Positions 1 through 9,606 are shown, counted from the first letter of the stretch. The stretch: 56,359 bases of DNA from an uncultured Scytonema sp. (GCA_937873135.1 CALMVQ010000099.1:1-56359), one strand, 5' to 3'. Translations and numbers: made by a program. The notes: a model not told the origin generated them from the letters alone.

Positions 1-529
1 ACCGATTAATCAAGCAATGGGTATCTTCAAGGGCGCTCCCCCCTGAACGGTTACCATCAAATGCCAGTTGCAGTACTTTTAACCATTCCGGCTTTACTTC
101 CAATCCAGAACGTATTTCTCTAGGAGTGTAAATCACACCCTTGATTGCCCACTCAACTTTGGTTAACATTTCATCCATTGGCAAGCTTTTATCTACCACC
201 GTGAAACCACCTTCATGATCACTGATAGCTTGTTTTAGCTGCAATAGAGAGCGTAAATAACTACTCTGCACCACAATATTAAGAGTCGGATAGTGCTGCA
301 TAAGCGTTTTGAGTAGTTGAATCCCTGTGTCAGCTCGTGGAGATCTTGCCCTATTTTCTGGGATCACTAAATCAATTACAATCAGATCAATTCTGAGACT
401 TTGTACTTGATTGATTGCTTCAAGTGAAGTTTGTGCTTGAAAAATTTCCGCTTCCGGATACTGCTGTCTCAATATGTTAATAGTTGCATATCTAATTAAC
501 TCGTGGTCATCAATGATTAAAATTTTCAT
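1..529 (-). CDS. NarL/LuxR-type response regulator, cut by the window edge
   Basis: The reverse strand is open from an ATG at 529 to the window edge, about 176 residues. The protein starts MKILIIDDHELIRYAT, with the acidic pair of a receiver domain at residues 6-8, and has a phosphoacceptor context LIVIDLVIP about 50 residues in. After the receiver comes YTPREIRSG then VKPEWLKVLQLAFDGN, the usual linker and beginning of a LuxR-type helix-turn-helix in cyanobacterial NarL-family regulators. The next residues (RSGGSALEDTHCL) do not look like the expected helix, so the DNA-binding domain may be divergent, frameshifted or interrupted near position 45. The C-terminus lies outside the window. It is probably a DNA-binding partner of a two-component system; its kinase is not visible here. 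Confidence 0.75.
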   Translation of the reverse strand, partial: MKILIIDDHELIRYATINILRQQYPEAEIFQAQTSLEAINQVQSLRIDLIVIDLVIPENRARSPRADTGIQLLKTLMQHYPTLNIVVQSSYLRSLLQLKQAISDHEGGFTVVDKSLPMDEMLTKVEWAIKGVIYTPREIRSGLEVKPEWLKVLQLAFDGNRSGGSALEDTHCLINR

Positions 530-854
530 CTGATACATATGTATATGGATGGGTTGGTATAATAATCACGGTGTCTTCACAGGGTGAGAAAAAGTGAGGG
601 ATAGTCTCTTCTCCCGATCAATCTGCTAAAAAAGTACTTCTTGAGCTATATTCAGTCTCCGCGTGCGAATTGATTATCAAGCTTACCACTCCTTCAACCG
701 CAACAGTTAATGGTAGTTAAGGATATTATCACATGACTCAGGCTGTTTAATACAGCACTTTGCATGATGGCTGATACTCTCTGGTAAACTAAATGGCATA
801 AGAAAATAAATTCCACATATCTACTGAATTTAACTTGTGCCAAATCGATATCGC
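530..854. other. Intergenic region between divergent genes
   Basis: This stretch separates the leftward response regulator from the rightward CHAT gene, so it should hold promoters for both. I see no strong RNA or repeat signature in it. Confidence 0.4.
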
Positions 855-3500
855 ATGCACACGCGCTCATTTTTCGTTTTTCTTTGTTTGATTAGCTTTA
901 CGTGCAGTTTGTGGTTAGGTTTACCAATTTCTTTAGGCGAATTCACAGGAACACACTTGGCAGTAAACGCCCAATCTCCTAACGCCAATCAGTTAGTACA
1001 GCAAGGTATTGATCGCTACCAGGCGGTTGATTTTAGAGGAGCAATTGAACGCTGGCAGAAAGCTTTAAATATTTACCAACAAAATAAGAATCGTGCCAAT
1101 GCAGCAATTGTTCAAGAAAATTTAGCGCGGACATATCAACAACTTGGGCAACCTGAACAGGCTATTCGTCACTGGAATCAAGTTGTTGCCTACTATCATC
1201 AAGTGGGGAATTTGCAGTTCTTGGGACGATCGCTAACCGAACAGGCGCAGGCATACAGTAGCTTAGGGCAACCTAAACAGGCGATCGCACTGTTATGTAG
1301 TCCCGACAAGGATGGGAATTGCAGCCGTGGAAGTGCTTTGCAAATTGCCCGTGCGACTTCTGATATTACGGGTGAAGTCGCCGCTCGAGGAAGTTTGGGT
1401 GATGTAACAAGGCTGATGGGAGATTACGAGTCAGCCATCAAAAATTTGGAACTAAGTCGAGAACTTGCTAAAAAACTCAAGAATCCGGCTATAAACCTCT
1501 CAGTCTTAAATAGTTTGGGTAACGCCAAGGTTAGTCTTGCGCGGGTTAAGTATCGCCAAGCAAGTTCGGCTGTACAAAGAGGGGATAGTCTTGAAGCGGA
1601 AAAACGAAGATTCCAAGCTCAACACGAGGATGCTTTAGCACTCTCCTACCTGCAAGAAAGTATAGAAATTGCCCGCAGCCAGAAGGATGTACAAAGTGAA
1701 ATGCGATCGCTTCTGGTGATGATTCCCCTATATTACCGCAAAAATGCAAATGCCCAAGCGGCAAGTAGCTTACAACAAGCAACTTATCTGCTAGAAAGTT
1801 TACCAGATAGTCGAGCGCGAGTGTATGCCACCATTGACTTGGTACGGTTACTGCAACCTGTCCCAAAGGTCACATTTACAACGAAGTGTCTCACACCTTC
1901 TGTGTTACCACTAGCTGAGTCTCTGCTTAATCAGGCAGTCGCTGTTGCTGAGCGCCTTCAAGATTCTCGTGCGGAGTCCTTTGCATTGGGAGAACTGGGA
2001 CATACATATGAGTGTAGCCAAAAGTACTCACAAGCCTTAAAGATGACGAATAGAGCTATATTCGCGGCTCAACAAGACCTAAAAGCACAGGATAGCTTGT
2101 ATCTGTGGGAGTGGCAAACAGGACGCATACAGAAAGCGCAAGGAAAAACAGGAGAGACAATTTCTGCTTACAAGCAGTCAATCGAGACTCTAGAATCGAT
2201 TCGCCGTGACATATTAACGGCAAATAGAGACATTCAATTTGATTTTCGCGACACGATTGAGCCAATTTACCGTGATTTAGTGGCACTTTTGCTGAGTGTT
2301 GAGCAACCAGTGCAGACAGCTAACAAATCACTTTCGTTCAAACAAAGCAAGGATAATTTCCGTTTTATCCTCAAAACCATCGACTCGCTAAAACTGGCAG
2401 AATTACAAAATTACTTTGGGAATGATTGCATCCTTACGCTTGTTCCACAGGAATTGGACAACCGTAAGGATGCAACAACAGCATTCTTTAACACTATTAT
2501 TCTGGAAGATAAGACTGCAGTCATATTAAGTCTTCCAAATGGTCAGAAAAAGCTTTCTTGGATTTCTATCAAACGTCAAGAACTTGTTAATAAAATTAAT
2601 GAATTTCGCCGAGGACTGGAAAGATTTCGGGATGATTACGACACTGCATTAGCTCAGGAAGTTTACGACTGGCTGATTCGTCCTTTTGTCAAAGATTTAC
2701 ATGGGATCGAAACGCTAGTGTTTATCCAAGATGGCATCTTGCAAAGTGTACCGATGGCAGCACTTTATGATGGGGAAAAGAAGCAATTTTTGATACAGCA
2801 GTATGCGATCGCCACAACTCCAAGCATTTACCTGACTGACACTCGCTCTTTGAATCGCCAAGATTTCCGAGTACTAGCACTGGGTGTCAGTCAAGCTACC
2901 ACAGTTGACGGGAAAACATTTCCGCCCCTACCCAATGTTGCCGAGGAAATTACTGAAGTTACTCAGAAGATTAAGGGTAAAAAGTTACTTGATAATGAAT
3001 TTACAATCTCTCGTTTAAAAACAGAACTTAGCCAGGCAGTTTACTCAATCATCCACGTTGCAACTCATGGCGAGTTTGGGAGCGAACCACAAGATACTTT
3101 CATTGTTACAGGTAACAATGAGAAACTTAGCTTCAAAGAACTGGATCGGCAGATTCGGAGCGTTACCCGCAATCAACAGCTATTAGAACTATTAACTTTA
3201 ACTGCTTGCAAAACAGCCGTCGGGGACGAGCGCTCTACACTAGGATTAGCTGGTGTTGCCGTACAAGCCGGAGCAAAAAGTGTCTTAGCCTCTCTTTGGG
3301 CAATTAACGATGCTTCAACCGTACAAATTGTTACTGACTTTTATGCCAAATTGTTCGATGGTTCTTTGGAGGTGCAGCGCGATCGCAACGTGACTAAAGC
3401 ACAGGCTTTGCACGCTGCACAAACAGCACTTATTGAGGGTAAGCAGTATTCTCACCCCTACTACTGGTCTGGCTTTATTTTAATTGGGAATTGGCTCTGA
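855..3500 (+). CDS. Exported TPR protein with C-terminal CHAT protease-like domain
   Basis: An 881-residue protein. I place the start at ATG 855; a GTG at 837 is in frame but would put six extra residues in front of the hydrophobic segment FFVFLCLISFTCSLWLGLP, which looks like a signal peptide or anchor. Residues ~45-460 are tetratricopeptide repeats (for example AAIVQENLARTYQQLGQPEQ). Residues ~560-881 form a CHAT domain, a caspase-like peptidase fold: the catalytic His lies in IHVATHGEF and the Cys in LTLTACKTAVG, followed by GLAGVAVQAGAKSVLASLW. This architecture is widespread in filamentous cyanobacteria. It usually has no known substrate; protein-protein recognition by TPR followed by proteolysis is the inference. 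It stands alone, without an obvious operon partner. Confidence 0.9.
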   Translation: MHTRSFFVFLCLISFTCSLWLGLPISLGEFTGTHLAVNAQSPNANQLVQQGIDRYQAVDFRGAIERWQKALNIYQQNKNRANAAIVQENLARTYQQLGQPEQAIRHWNQVVAYYHQVGNLQFLGRSLTEQAQAYSSLGQPKQAIALLCSPDKDGNCSRGSALQIARATSDITGEVAARGSLGDVTRLMGDYESAIKNLELSRELAKKLKNPAINLSVLNSLGNAKVSLARVKYRQASSAVQRGDSLEAEKRRFQAQHEDALALSYLQESIEIARSQKDVQSEMRSLLVMIPLYYRKNANAQAASSLQQATYLLESLPDSRARVYATIDLVRLLQPVPKVTFTTKCLTPSVLPLAESLLNQAVAVAERLQDSRAESFALGELGHTYECSQKYSQALKMTNRAIFAAQQDLKAQDSLYLWEWQTGRIQKAQGKTGETISAYKQSIETLESIRRDILTANRDIQFDFRDTIEPIYRDLVALLLSVEQPVQTANKSLSFKQSKDNFRFILKTIDSLKLAELQNYFGNDCILTLVPQELDNRKDATTAFFNTIILEDKTAVILSLPNGQKKLSWISIKRQELVNKINEFRRGLERFRDDYDTALAQEVYDWLIRPFVKDLHGIETLVFIQDGILQSVPMAALYDGEKKQFLIQQYAIATTPSIYLTDTRSLNRQDFRVLALGVSQATTVDGKTFPPLPNVAEEITEVTQKIKGKKLLDNEFTISRLKTELSQAVYSIIHVATHGEFGSEPQDTFIVTGNNEKLSFKELDRQIRSVTRNQQLLELLTLTACKTAVGDERSTLGLAGVAVQAGAKSVLASLWAINDASTVQIVTDFYAKLFDGSLEVQRDRNVTKAQALHAAQTALIEGKQYSHPYYWSGFILIGNWL

Positions 3501-3888
3501 TAATTTTGGATTATTACTCCCGAACCGCTATACATGAAGATCGATTCGGTTTTGGTATTATAGCGGTTCTCAGTTAGATCTCATATGATGTCCTTTAAAT
3601 CACCCATAATAAAAGAACCCCTCCCCGCAAGCGGGGAGGGGGTGGGGTTCAGTGTCTACGGAAATTACGGTTAATTAACCGGACATGATATCATACACTC
3701 GCGCCCTCTCCCAAGTTTAGGGGGTGCCCGTCAGAACGGGGTGAGGGCATTCTGTCTGTGACTAAAACGATAAAAGCTATAGCGATCACAACATGACAAG
3801 TGCGATCACACTAAATTGGCAATTCTTACGGACGTTGCTGATAATAGTTTTAGTTTTCAAGAATTATCAGGTATTAAAATGTTGTAAA
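3501..3888. repeat. Intergenic repeats with GC-rich hairpin
   Basis: This gap holds a perfect palindrome at 3618-3641 (11-bp arms of CCCCTCCCCGC, AA loop) followed by GTGGGG, a composition common in dispersed cyanobacterial hairpin repeats. A second partial copy of the same text (CGCCCTCTCCC ... GGGGTGAGGGC) lies at 3700-3750. The hairpin lies about 115 bp after the CHAT stop and could terminate transcription, but there is no U tract. Confidence 0.6.
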
Positions 3889-4344
3889 TTATCTCAAATC
3901 ATTGCTGTTCACTCTAAATGGATTGACAATCTGTAAGGTATTTTTAACTATTAAACCATCTTGCATATCTTCTGAGTAAAGAATACTTGCACCCCCTAAG
4001 ACAGCACTCGCAACGATGAGGCTATCCCAAAATGAAAGTAAGTATTGAACACGTAATTTCACAGCAGACTGAAGCGTTTCGATAGAAACTGGTAAAATTT
4101 CACAATTGAGCGCTAATTCTTCCACTAATATCTGAATTTTGGCGTTATTAAACCCGGCTTTACGGATTAAATTAGAACAAACCTCATTAACCACTTGTGT
4201 ACTGATTAGGATATTTTGGTAATTTGTGATAGTTGTAGCGATTTGTTGTTTGGGGATAGCATTAGTATCGCGAGGGTTGATAATAAAGCGATACAGCCAA
4301 ATATTAGAGTCAATAAAGCTCTGTTGAGATTCATCAACGTTCAT
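3889..4344 (-). CDS. PIN-domain ribonuclease toxin (VapC-like)
   Basis: A 151-residue PIN-domain protein, the family of Mg-dependent RNases that act as VapC toxins. Acidic residues at expected places are FIDSNIWLYRF near the N-terminus, STQVVNEV mid-protein, SFWDSLIVASA and YSEDMQDG near the C-terminus. I chose the ATG at 4344; an in-frame TTG at 4353 would add three residues. The gene begins inside the end of the antitoxin gene (11-bp overlap), the usual arrangement for translational coupling of an antitoxin-toxin pair. It likely cleaves RNA when freed from the partner; the target is unknown. Confidence 0.88.
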   Translation of the reverse strand: MNVDESQQSFIDSNIWLYRFIINPRDTNAIPKQQIATTITNYQNILISTQVVNEVCSNLIRKAGFNNAKIQILVEELALNCEILPVSIETLQSAVKLRVQYLLSFWDSLIVASAVLGGASILYSEDMQDGLIVKNTLQIVNPFRVNSNDLR

Positions 4345-4558
4345 TGGCTTCAAGTCTTGTCAAAGGCTGAAAATCTTCAATTTTGATTGGATTATCTGTT
4401 AATTGAGCAATAAGTCCTTCTTTTGGAAAGTGTTTTGTTGTGGGGCTAAAATGAGATTGTACAATAAGTTTGACGCATTCACCCTCAGCAAGTTGGAGAT
4501 TTCCAATAGGACGTAAAACGCCATTTTCAAACACAGCTTCACAGTTTTGTTGCTGCAT
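4334..4558 (-). CDS. Antitoxin, DUF104/AF2212-like
   Basis: A 74-residue protein beginning MQQQNCEAVFENGVLRPI, which matches the N-terminal beta-strand pattern of DUF104 (AF2212-like) antitoxins that pair with PIN toxins. The ATG at 4558 is preceded by AAGGAT at a normal Shine-Dalgarno distance; a TTG six bases upstream is less likely. It is the first gene of the pair and overlaps the toxin start by 11 bp. It should bind and neutralise the PIN toxin and may repress their promoter. Confidence 0.82.
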   Translation of the reverse strand: MQQQNCEAVFENGVLRPIGNLQLAEGECVKLIVQSHFSPTTKHFPKEGLIAQLTDNPIKIEDFQPLTRLEANER

Positions 4559-4564
4559 ACTCAA

Positions 4565-5039
4565 TCCTTATAATTATCTCTCTCCAATTTTAACCGATGA
4601 ACAAACCAAGTAGCAATTCGAGTTCAGGTTAGAGTCGGCCCGCTAGATTTAGAAGCTTGTATTACTCTGCGGGAATTATTGCTCTTTCATCACTTTCATC
4701 ACTCTGAGAAAAGAAAAATCGAAGGCAACTTTTAATTAAACATTAGACAGGAATTGGCAGGACTTACGCAACTGGCACATTTTTAGTCAAACTTTAAGAA
4801 GGCAGAAGTACGTTCAAGGCAGCGTGTCCGTCAGGACAAGGCAGCTATGCTGCTATGTATCCCCATAAATAAATTTTAGGGGATTTAATTTGGACGCCGT
4901 ATTCGCGGATCGCTGCGCCAGAGCGAAATACATCTTTTTTTACCTTTCATAAATAAATTTAGGGGCTTGAAACCCTGTGGCAGAGAGCTTTTTAAAAATT
5001 TCTTACCTTCAGCATAGCAGCATAGCAGCATAGCTGCGT
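4565..5039. repeat. Repeat-filled gap with one dispersed foldback copy
   Basis: No gene is seen. It contains AGGACTTACGCAACTGGCAC (4759-4778), repeated exactly at 41348-41367. It also has a copy of the dispersed element described at 44475-44668 (4855-4985: CCCCATAAATAAATTT twice, with GGACGCCGTATT and GAGCGAAATACATC between), and short AGCATAGC iterations near 5010-5035. The broken AAA-like gene to the right loses its 3' end exactly where this repeat field begins. Confidence 0.6.
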
Positions 5040-5249
5040 TTATCTTCTATCAAATTGCTGGGTGATGCGGCTCATTGTTCTCACTCGCAAGCTGGACTTC
5101 CCGCTTTGCCTAGAATTCAGCACATAACAAAACTTTCCTTTTTTGAGTGCGTCAAACAATTCGTTATCCGCTTTCCTTGTCACATATGTGCTGGCATTTC
5201 CGGGTAGGCTGCCAGAAAATGTATATTCGTTATTATATTCCTCAACCAT
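5040..5249 (-). pseudogene. N-terminal fragment of AAA-like ATPase
   Basis: Only about 69 residues remain of an AAA-like (AAA_35-type) ATPase usually several hundred residues long. The fragment has the family opening (SGSLPGNASTYVTRKAD) and the P-loop region CYVLNSRQSGKSSLRV, then breaks off at repeat DNA. It follows directly on the same strand after a C-terminal fragment of a similar protein, so two tandem paralogues once stood here. Function is presumably lost. Confidence 0.8.
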
Positions 5250-5252
5250 ATC

Positions 5253-5642
5253 TTACCCCAAATGTGATGAGAAGTACTGACGGTATAAGTCACAACTAGG
5301 AATGCAATCATTGCGAATAATTTTGATTAGCCCCAAACTATGCAGTTTGAACATAATTTCGGGATTAAGTTGAACGGGTTCAACAGCGATCGCTACTTCT
5401 TTATATGCTGGCTCTAACTGAGAATCATCTTGCAAACACCTCAGTTGTTGTCGCAGATGATGGCTAAAGATTCCCTCTTCTGTCGGTGCGAGTGTCAGTA
5501 GTTCCTCTAAGGAAATTTCCTGACTTTTAAGATTGGTGAGGGCAACTTGCATTAGATAGGGATGTCCCCCTACCAACGTCATCAGCTTAATTATACCTTG
5601 TTCTCCCAACTGAATATCTACGGTAAATCTCCCTCTTTCAAG
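5253..5642 (-). pseudogene. C-terminal fragment of AAA-like ATPase
   Basis: This frame is open from 5642 and matches the C-terminal end of the AAA-like family: LVGGHPYLMQVAL, EISLEELLTLAPTEEG, then a winged-helix-like end with FKLHSLGLIKI and DLYRQYF. An internal ATG at 5609 is not the real start, because the homologous frame continues upstream. It is cut at a hairpin (5643-5663) typical of IS200/IS605-type ends. It stops just upstream of the next fragment's start. Confidence 0.78.
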
Positions 5643-5919
5643 CCCCTGGCTATAAGCCAGGGGTCAGTGACAGACATATAGTTGGTAGAAACTGGGCTTG
5701 TCTGTGTAAGTTATAAAATCGAACACGACATACTTAATTATTTAACGTAGAATAAGAAAATAAATTAACACTTATTTATAACACTCAATGACTTACGGCT
5801 AAAAACCGTAGATGTTAAATCGTATGGAGCATGGAGAATCACGGCAGTTAAAACTGCCTGAGTCGTATTTCCTCTCAGGGCTAAAGCCTCTGAGTTTCCA
5901 CACTTACCTCAAACCCTCT
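5643..5919. repeat. Cluster of small hairpins resembling IS200/IS605 end DNA
   Basis: Several 7-9 bp stem hairpins with short AT loops occur in a row: CCCCTGGCT-ATA-AGCCAGGGG (5643-5663), ACGGCTAAAAACCGT (5794-5808), GGCAGTTAAAACTGCC (5841-5856) and CAGGGCTAAAGCCTCTG (near 5877-5893). Such hairpins are found at the ends of IS200/IS605-group elements in cyanobacteria. No transposase is left. The frame of the downstream amidase is open through part of this DNA, but that is unlikely to be real coding. Confidence 0.5.
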
Positions 5920-6741
5920 ATGAAGGTTAGATTAAAAAAGACCTGGGTGCCAATAGTTCTGCTGCTATTTGTCTGCTTTATTGTTTGGATATATGTTACG
6001 ACAGGCGTACTACAAAGTAAGCCGATAGTATCAAAGTCACACGGTTCTGTCTGGAGTCAATATCCATACCCCAAAATTAAGTTGACAAAAGAGCAACAAA
6101 GTAGTATTTACAGTTCAGCTATGGTTCATGGAAGTTTGGCAAAATATCAACCCAAATATAAGGTTGTTTGGGTTGATCCAAGCAATTATGGAGAACGGTA
6201 TCCCAAAGATATTTATGGTAAACCTGTTAAAAATCAACCCGTTATAGTGCTTCACGAAACAGATGCTTCTACGTCTAGTGTCATAAATTTTTTTCAAACT
6301 CCTCATCAGGATGAATCTGTTCAAGCAAGTTACCATACCTTGATTCAGTCAGACGGAACTGTTGTTTATCTTGTCCCCCCGGAAAAGCGAGCCTTTGGTG
6401 CTGCGAATTCGGTGTTTGATGGCATTAAAGGAGCGGAGACTATCAAGACAAATCCTCATCTTGCTCCATCTGTGAATAACTTTGCATATCACATCTCTTT
6501 AGAGACGCCGCGTGAAGGTTATATGAATAATAACCCTACTCATCGTGGTTATACTGAAGCTCAATATTATTCTCTTGCTTGGTTAATTTCTCAACTTCAT
6601 GTTCCAGACGAAAGAATTACCACCCACAGATTAGTAGATCGCTCTGGTCAAAAAATTGACCCTAGAAGTTTTGATGTCAGTAAATTCTTAGACTTCCTGC
6701 ATACATATCCCTGGATAAATACTCTCAATCAAATCAAATAG
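5920..6741 (+). CDS. Membrane-anchored N-acetylmuramoyl-L-alanine amidase (Amidase_2)
   Basis: A 273-residue protein. I start it at ATG 5920 (MKVRLKKTW) because the 36 in-frame codons upstream are hairpin repeat DNA and because this start places the segment VPIVLLLFVCFIVWIYV as an N-terminal anchor. The C-terminal domain has Amidase_2 features: zinc ligand candidates in VIVLHETDAST, the second His in FAYHISLE, and the final HRLVDRSGQKIDPRSFD, where the His and D/K positions fit zinc binding and catalysis. It should cut the amide bond between muramic acid and L-Ala in peptidoglycan from the periplasmic face. A role in wall turnover is inferred. Confidence 0.85.
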   Translation: MKVRLKKTWVPIVLLLFVCFIVWIYVTTGVLQSKPIVSKSHGSVWSQYPYPKIKLTKEQQSSIYSSAMVHGSLAKYQPKYKVVWVDPSNYGERYPKDIYGKPVKNQPVIVLHETDASTSSVINFFQTPHQDESVQASYHTLIQSDGTVVYLVPPEKRAFGAANSVFDGIKGAETIKTNPHLAPSVNNFAYHISLETPREGYMNNNPTHRGYTEAQYYSLAWLISQLHVPDERITTHRLVDRSGQKIDPRSFDVSKFLDFLHTYPWINTLNQIK

Positions 6742-7090
6742 ACACCAAGAAAAATGATATAAACCACATTTTACACTTCAAATAGTAGTATAAAAAAATA
6801 CACATATGAAAAACCAAAAATTATAATTTTGACACTCGTATCACCATGACTAAGTATTTGCGGATGATACTATTTTACAAAAACTTGTCAGAAGAGAGAT
6901 CACGAGCATGTATTCTGTCGATTTCTACTACGTCTACTACGTCCGCATTGCCTTCAACCAAATGAATTAGTTTTAGTCGCTCAGATCTCTCACATAAGGG
7001 CGATCCATTCCTTAGCGTCAAGACTATAGAATAGCCTTGCTAATTGTCAAAAAATTCTCCACTATCCACATAGAAAATAGAGTAGCGAAA
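6742..7090. other. Intergenic, nothing recognised
   Basis: AT-rich spacer between the amidase and the flavin-type protein. It contains a short CTACTACGT iteration near 6927-6942. I see no gene. Confidence 0.4.
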
Positions 7091-7597
7091 ATGACAGATT
7101 CTCCAGATATCAATGAGAAAATTCAGAAACTGCGTGAACTCATCAAAGATATTGACATTGGAATGCTCACCACTATCGATGATGATGGAAGTTTGCGTAG
7201 CCGCCCGATGTCAACCAACTCTTACGTGGATTCTGATAGCAATCTCTGGTTTTTCATCTACGGAAGTTCTCACAAAGTGACTGAAGTTGAGCAACATGAG
7301 CGAGTTAACGTGAGTTTCTCAGATCCCCACAAGCAGCAATACGTTTCTGTGTCTGGGAAAGGTGAACTGGTGCGCGATCGCAACAAAATCCAATCCTTGT
7401 GGAAACCAGAACTTCAAGCTTGGTTTCCTCAAGGATTGGATGAACCGGATATTGCTTTACTGAAAGTGAATGTAGAAAAGGCTGAATACTGGGATGCGCC
7501 CTCAGGCTTTGTCGCTCATGCAATTGGTTTTGTGAAGGGTATGACTACAGGCGAAAAACCTAGTGTTGGTGAAAACGAAAAATTGAATTTGAGCTAA
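7091..7597 (+). CDS. Pyridoxamine-phosphate-oxidase-like 'general stress protein 26' family
   Basis: A 168-residue split-barrel flavin-binding-type protein. The opening is MTDSPDINEKIQKLRELIKD followed by the family signature IGMLTTIDDDGSLRSRPM, then WFFIYGSSHKVTEV, VNVSFSDPHKQQYVSVSG and the C-terminal AEYWDAPSG. I start at ATG 7091; the upstream in-frame codons lack protein character. Members bind FMN or F420 and are linked to stress, but the substrate of this group is not known. It stands alone. Confidence 0.85.
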   Translation: MTDSPDINEKIQKLRELIKDIDIGMLTTIDDDGSLRSRPMSTNSYVDSDSNLWFFIYGSSHKVTEVEQHERVNVSFSDPHKQQYVSVSGKGELVRDRNKIQSLWKPELQAWFPQGLDEPDIALLKVNVEKAEYWDAPSGFVAHAIGFVKGMTTGEKPSVGENEKLNLS

Positions 7598-7718
7598 GTA
7601 CAGGGAATAAGGAGTGAGGAGACAGGAGTCAGGAATTAAGAGTAATTTTTCTTCCCCTCCTCAAGCACTCCTCCCCCTACTTCCCCTCCTTAAACTAAAA
7701 AACTCACCAATTTCAACT

Positions 7719-9533
7719 ATGCCTCTTGACTTTTCCCCTTTATGGATATCCTTGAAAGTCTCGTTGCTTGCTACATTTGTGACTTTCTTCTTTGGTATTG
7801 CGGCGGCTTATTGGATGTTGGGGTATCGAGGTAAAGGGAAATCGCTCATTGAGGGAATTTTTGTTTCTCCCCTGATTTTGCCTCCCACTGTTGTTGGTTT
7901 CTTGCTGCTGCTGCTGTTTGGCAAAAATGGCCCTGTGGGAAAACTCACCGAACCTGTGAATTTCAGCATTGTCTTCACTTGGTATGGTGCGGCGATCGCT
8001 GCTACAGTCGTGTCTTTTCCACTAATGTATAAAACAGCACAAGCAGCTTTTGAGCAGATTGATCGAAATGTTCTACAAGTAGCGAGAACCTTAGGCGCTT
8101 CGGAATTAACAATTTTTTGGCGAATTACTTTACCCCTAGCCTTTCCGGGAATTTTAGCAGCAACGACTCTCGCTTTTGCGCGTGCCCTTGGTGAATTCGG
8201 TGCAACCTTGATGTTAGCAGGTAATATCCCCGGACAAACCCAGACGATCCCAATGGCGATCTATTTTGCAGTGGAAGCTGGAGATATGAACGAAGCATGG
8301 TTCTGGGCAATAGCGATCATTGTTATTTCCCTATCCGGAATTGTTGCAGTCAACGTTTGGCAGGAAGTGCGGCAGAAGACAAGGGACAGGGGAGAGGGGG
8401 AGACAACCAGAGAGGGGGAGGAACGTCCATTATCTCCCCAACCTTCTCCCCCACTGCCCACTTCCTCTGGATTGTTTGTTGATATTGAAAAAGAACTTGC
8501 TGGCTTTAAGTTGAAAGTTGCTTTCAGCAGTGATGAGCAACCTTTGGGATTTTTAGGAGGATCAGGGGCTGGCAAGAGTATGATTCTACGCTGTATTGCC
8601 GGGATAGAAACACCGACAAAAGGTCGCATTGTCTTAAATAAACGGGTGTTATTTGATTCCGAACAAAAAATTAATCTACCTCCAAGAAATCGTCGTATTG
8701 GATTTTTAGTACAGAATTATGCCCTCTTTCCTCACATGAGTGTCGCTCAAAATATTGCTTTTGGTTTACCAAAAGGACTATCAGCTGTAGCCATCCGCCA
8801 AGAGGTAGAAACTCAACTGATAGCAGTGCAGTTGCAGGGGCTTGCAAATCGCTATCCGCATCAACTTTCTGGGGGGCAACAGCAACGGGTAGCCTTAGCA
8901 AGAGCATTAGCAAGTCAACCGCAAGCACTACTCCTGGATGAGCCGTTTTCAGCATTAGATACTTACTTACGCAGCCAGTTGACGCAGCAAATGTTGGAAA
9001 CGTTAGCTTCATACCGTGGTGTCACTCTATTTGTCACGCACGATATGGAAGAGGCTTATCGTTTTTGCCCAAATTTATTGGTTATGCAGCAAGGACTGGC
9101 AGTTCAATATGGTTCCAAACACGATATTTTTGAGTTCCCTGCCACCTTGAGTGTTGCTCAATTAACGGGGTGCAAGAATTTCTCGCGTATTGTTTTCAAT
9201 TCATCCCAACAGGTGGAGGCGATCAACTGGGGTTGTACTCTGCAAGTTGTTGAAACTGTCTCCGACGCTATCTCACTTGTGGGAATTCGTGCCCATCAAC
9301 TGATCTTTACTGACGACTTATCTGGTGAAAACACCTTTCCTTGCTGGCTAGTGAAGACAATAGAAACTCCGCATCGCATGACTCTTTTTCTGAAGCTTCA
9401 CCATCCATCTATCAATTCCAGTGATTACCACCTACAGGCAGAGGTGTTTAAGGAAAAGTGGGCAATCCTTAAAGACAAACCTTTGCCGTGGCATGTTCGT
9501 TTAGATCCCCTGCGGCTGATTTTGATGAACTGA
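7719..9533 (+). CDS. modBC: Fused molybdate ABC transporter permease-ATPase (ModBC)
   Basis: A 604-residue fusion. Residues ~1-225 are a ModB-type permease with five or six membrane segments and the EAA-loop text ASELTIFWRITLPLAFPGI. Residues ~265-480 are a ModC-type ATPase with Walker A GGSGAGKS (~281), signature LSGGQQQR and Walker B ALLLDEP. The last ~100 residues form a MOP-like molybdate-binding domain. The ATG at 7719 gives the normal N-terminus; 35 in-frame upstream codons are low-complexity. Cyanobacteria often fuse these subunits. It imports molybdate (possibly tungstate) for nitrate reductase or nitrogenase. No ModA is adjacent. The linker at 8375-8465 is purine-rich low-complexity DNA, like repeat sequence inserted in frame. 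Confidence 0.92.
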   Translation: MPLDFSPLWISLKVSLLATFVTFFFGIAAAYWMLGYRGKGKSLIEGIFVSPLILPPTVVGFLLLLLFGKNGPVGKLTEPVNFSIVFTWYGAAIAATVVSFPLMYKTAQAAFEQIDRNVLQVARTLGASELTIFWRITLPLAFPGILAATTLAFARALGEFGATLMLAGNIPGQTQTIPMAIYFAVEAGDMNEAWFWAIAIIVISLSGIVAVNVWQEVRQKTRDRGEGETTREGEERPLSPQPSPPLPTSSGLFVDIEKELAGFKLKVAFSSDEQPLGFLGGSGAGKSMILRCIAGIETPTKGRIVLNKRVLFDSEQKINLPPRNRRIGFLVQNYALFPHMSVAQNIAFGLPKGLSAVAIRQEVETQLIAVQLQGLANRYPHQLSGGQQQRVALARALASQPQALLLDEPFSALDTYLRSQLTQQMLETLASYRGVTLFVTHDMEEAYRFCPNLLVMQQGLAVQYGSKHDIFEFPATLSVAQLTGCKNFSRIVFNSSQQVEAINWGCTLQVVETVSDAISLVGIRAHQLIFTDDLSGENTFPCWLVKTIETPHRMTLFLKLHHPSINSSDYHLQAEVFKEKWAILKDKPLPWHVRLDPLRLILMN

Positions 9534-9606
9534 GTGTGAGTGGTGTGATGTTGAATTAGAACTTGAGTTTTAAAATGAAGTTGACACTTAACTAGCGAGG
9601 TAAAAA

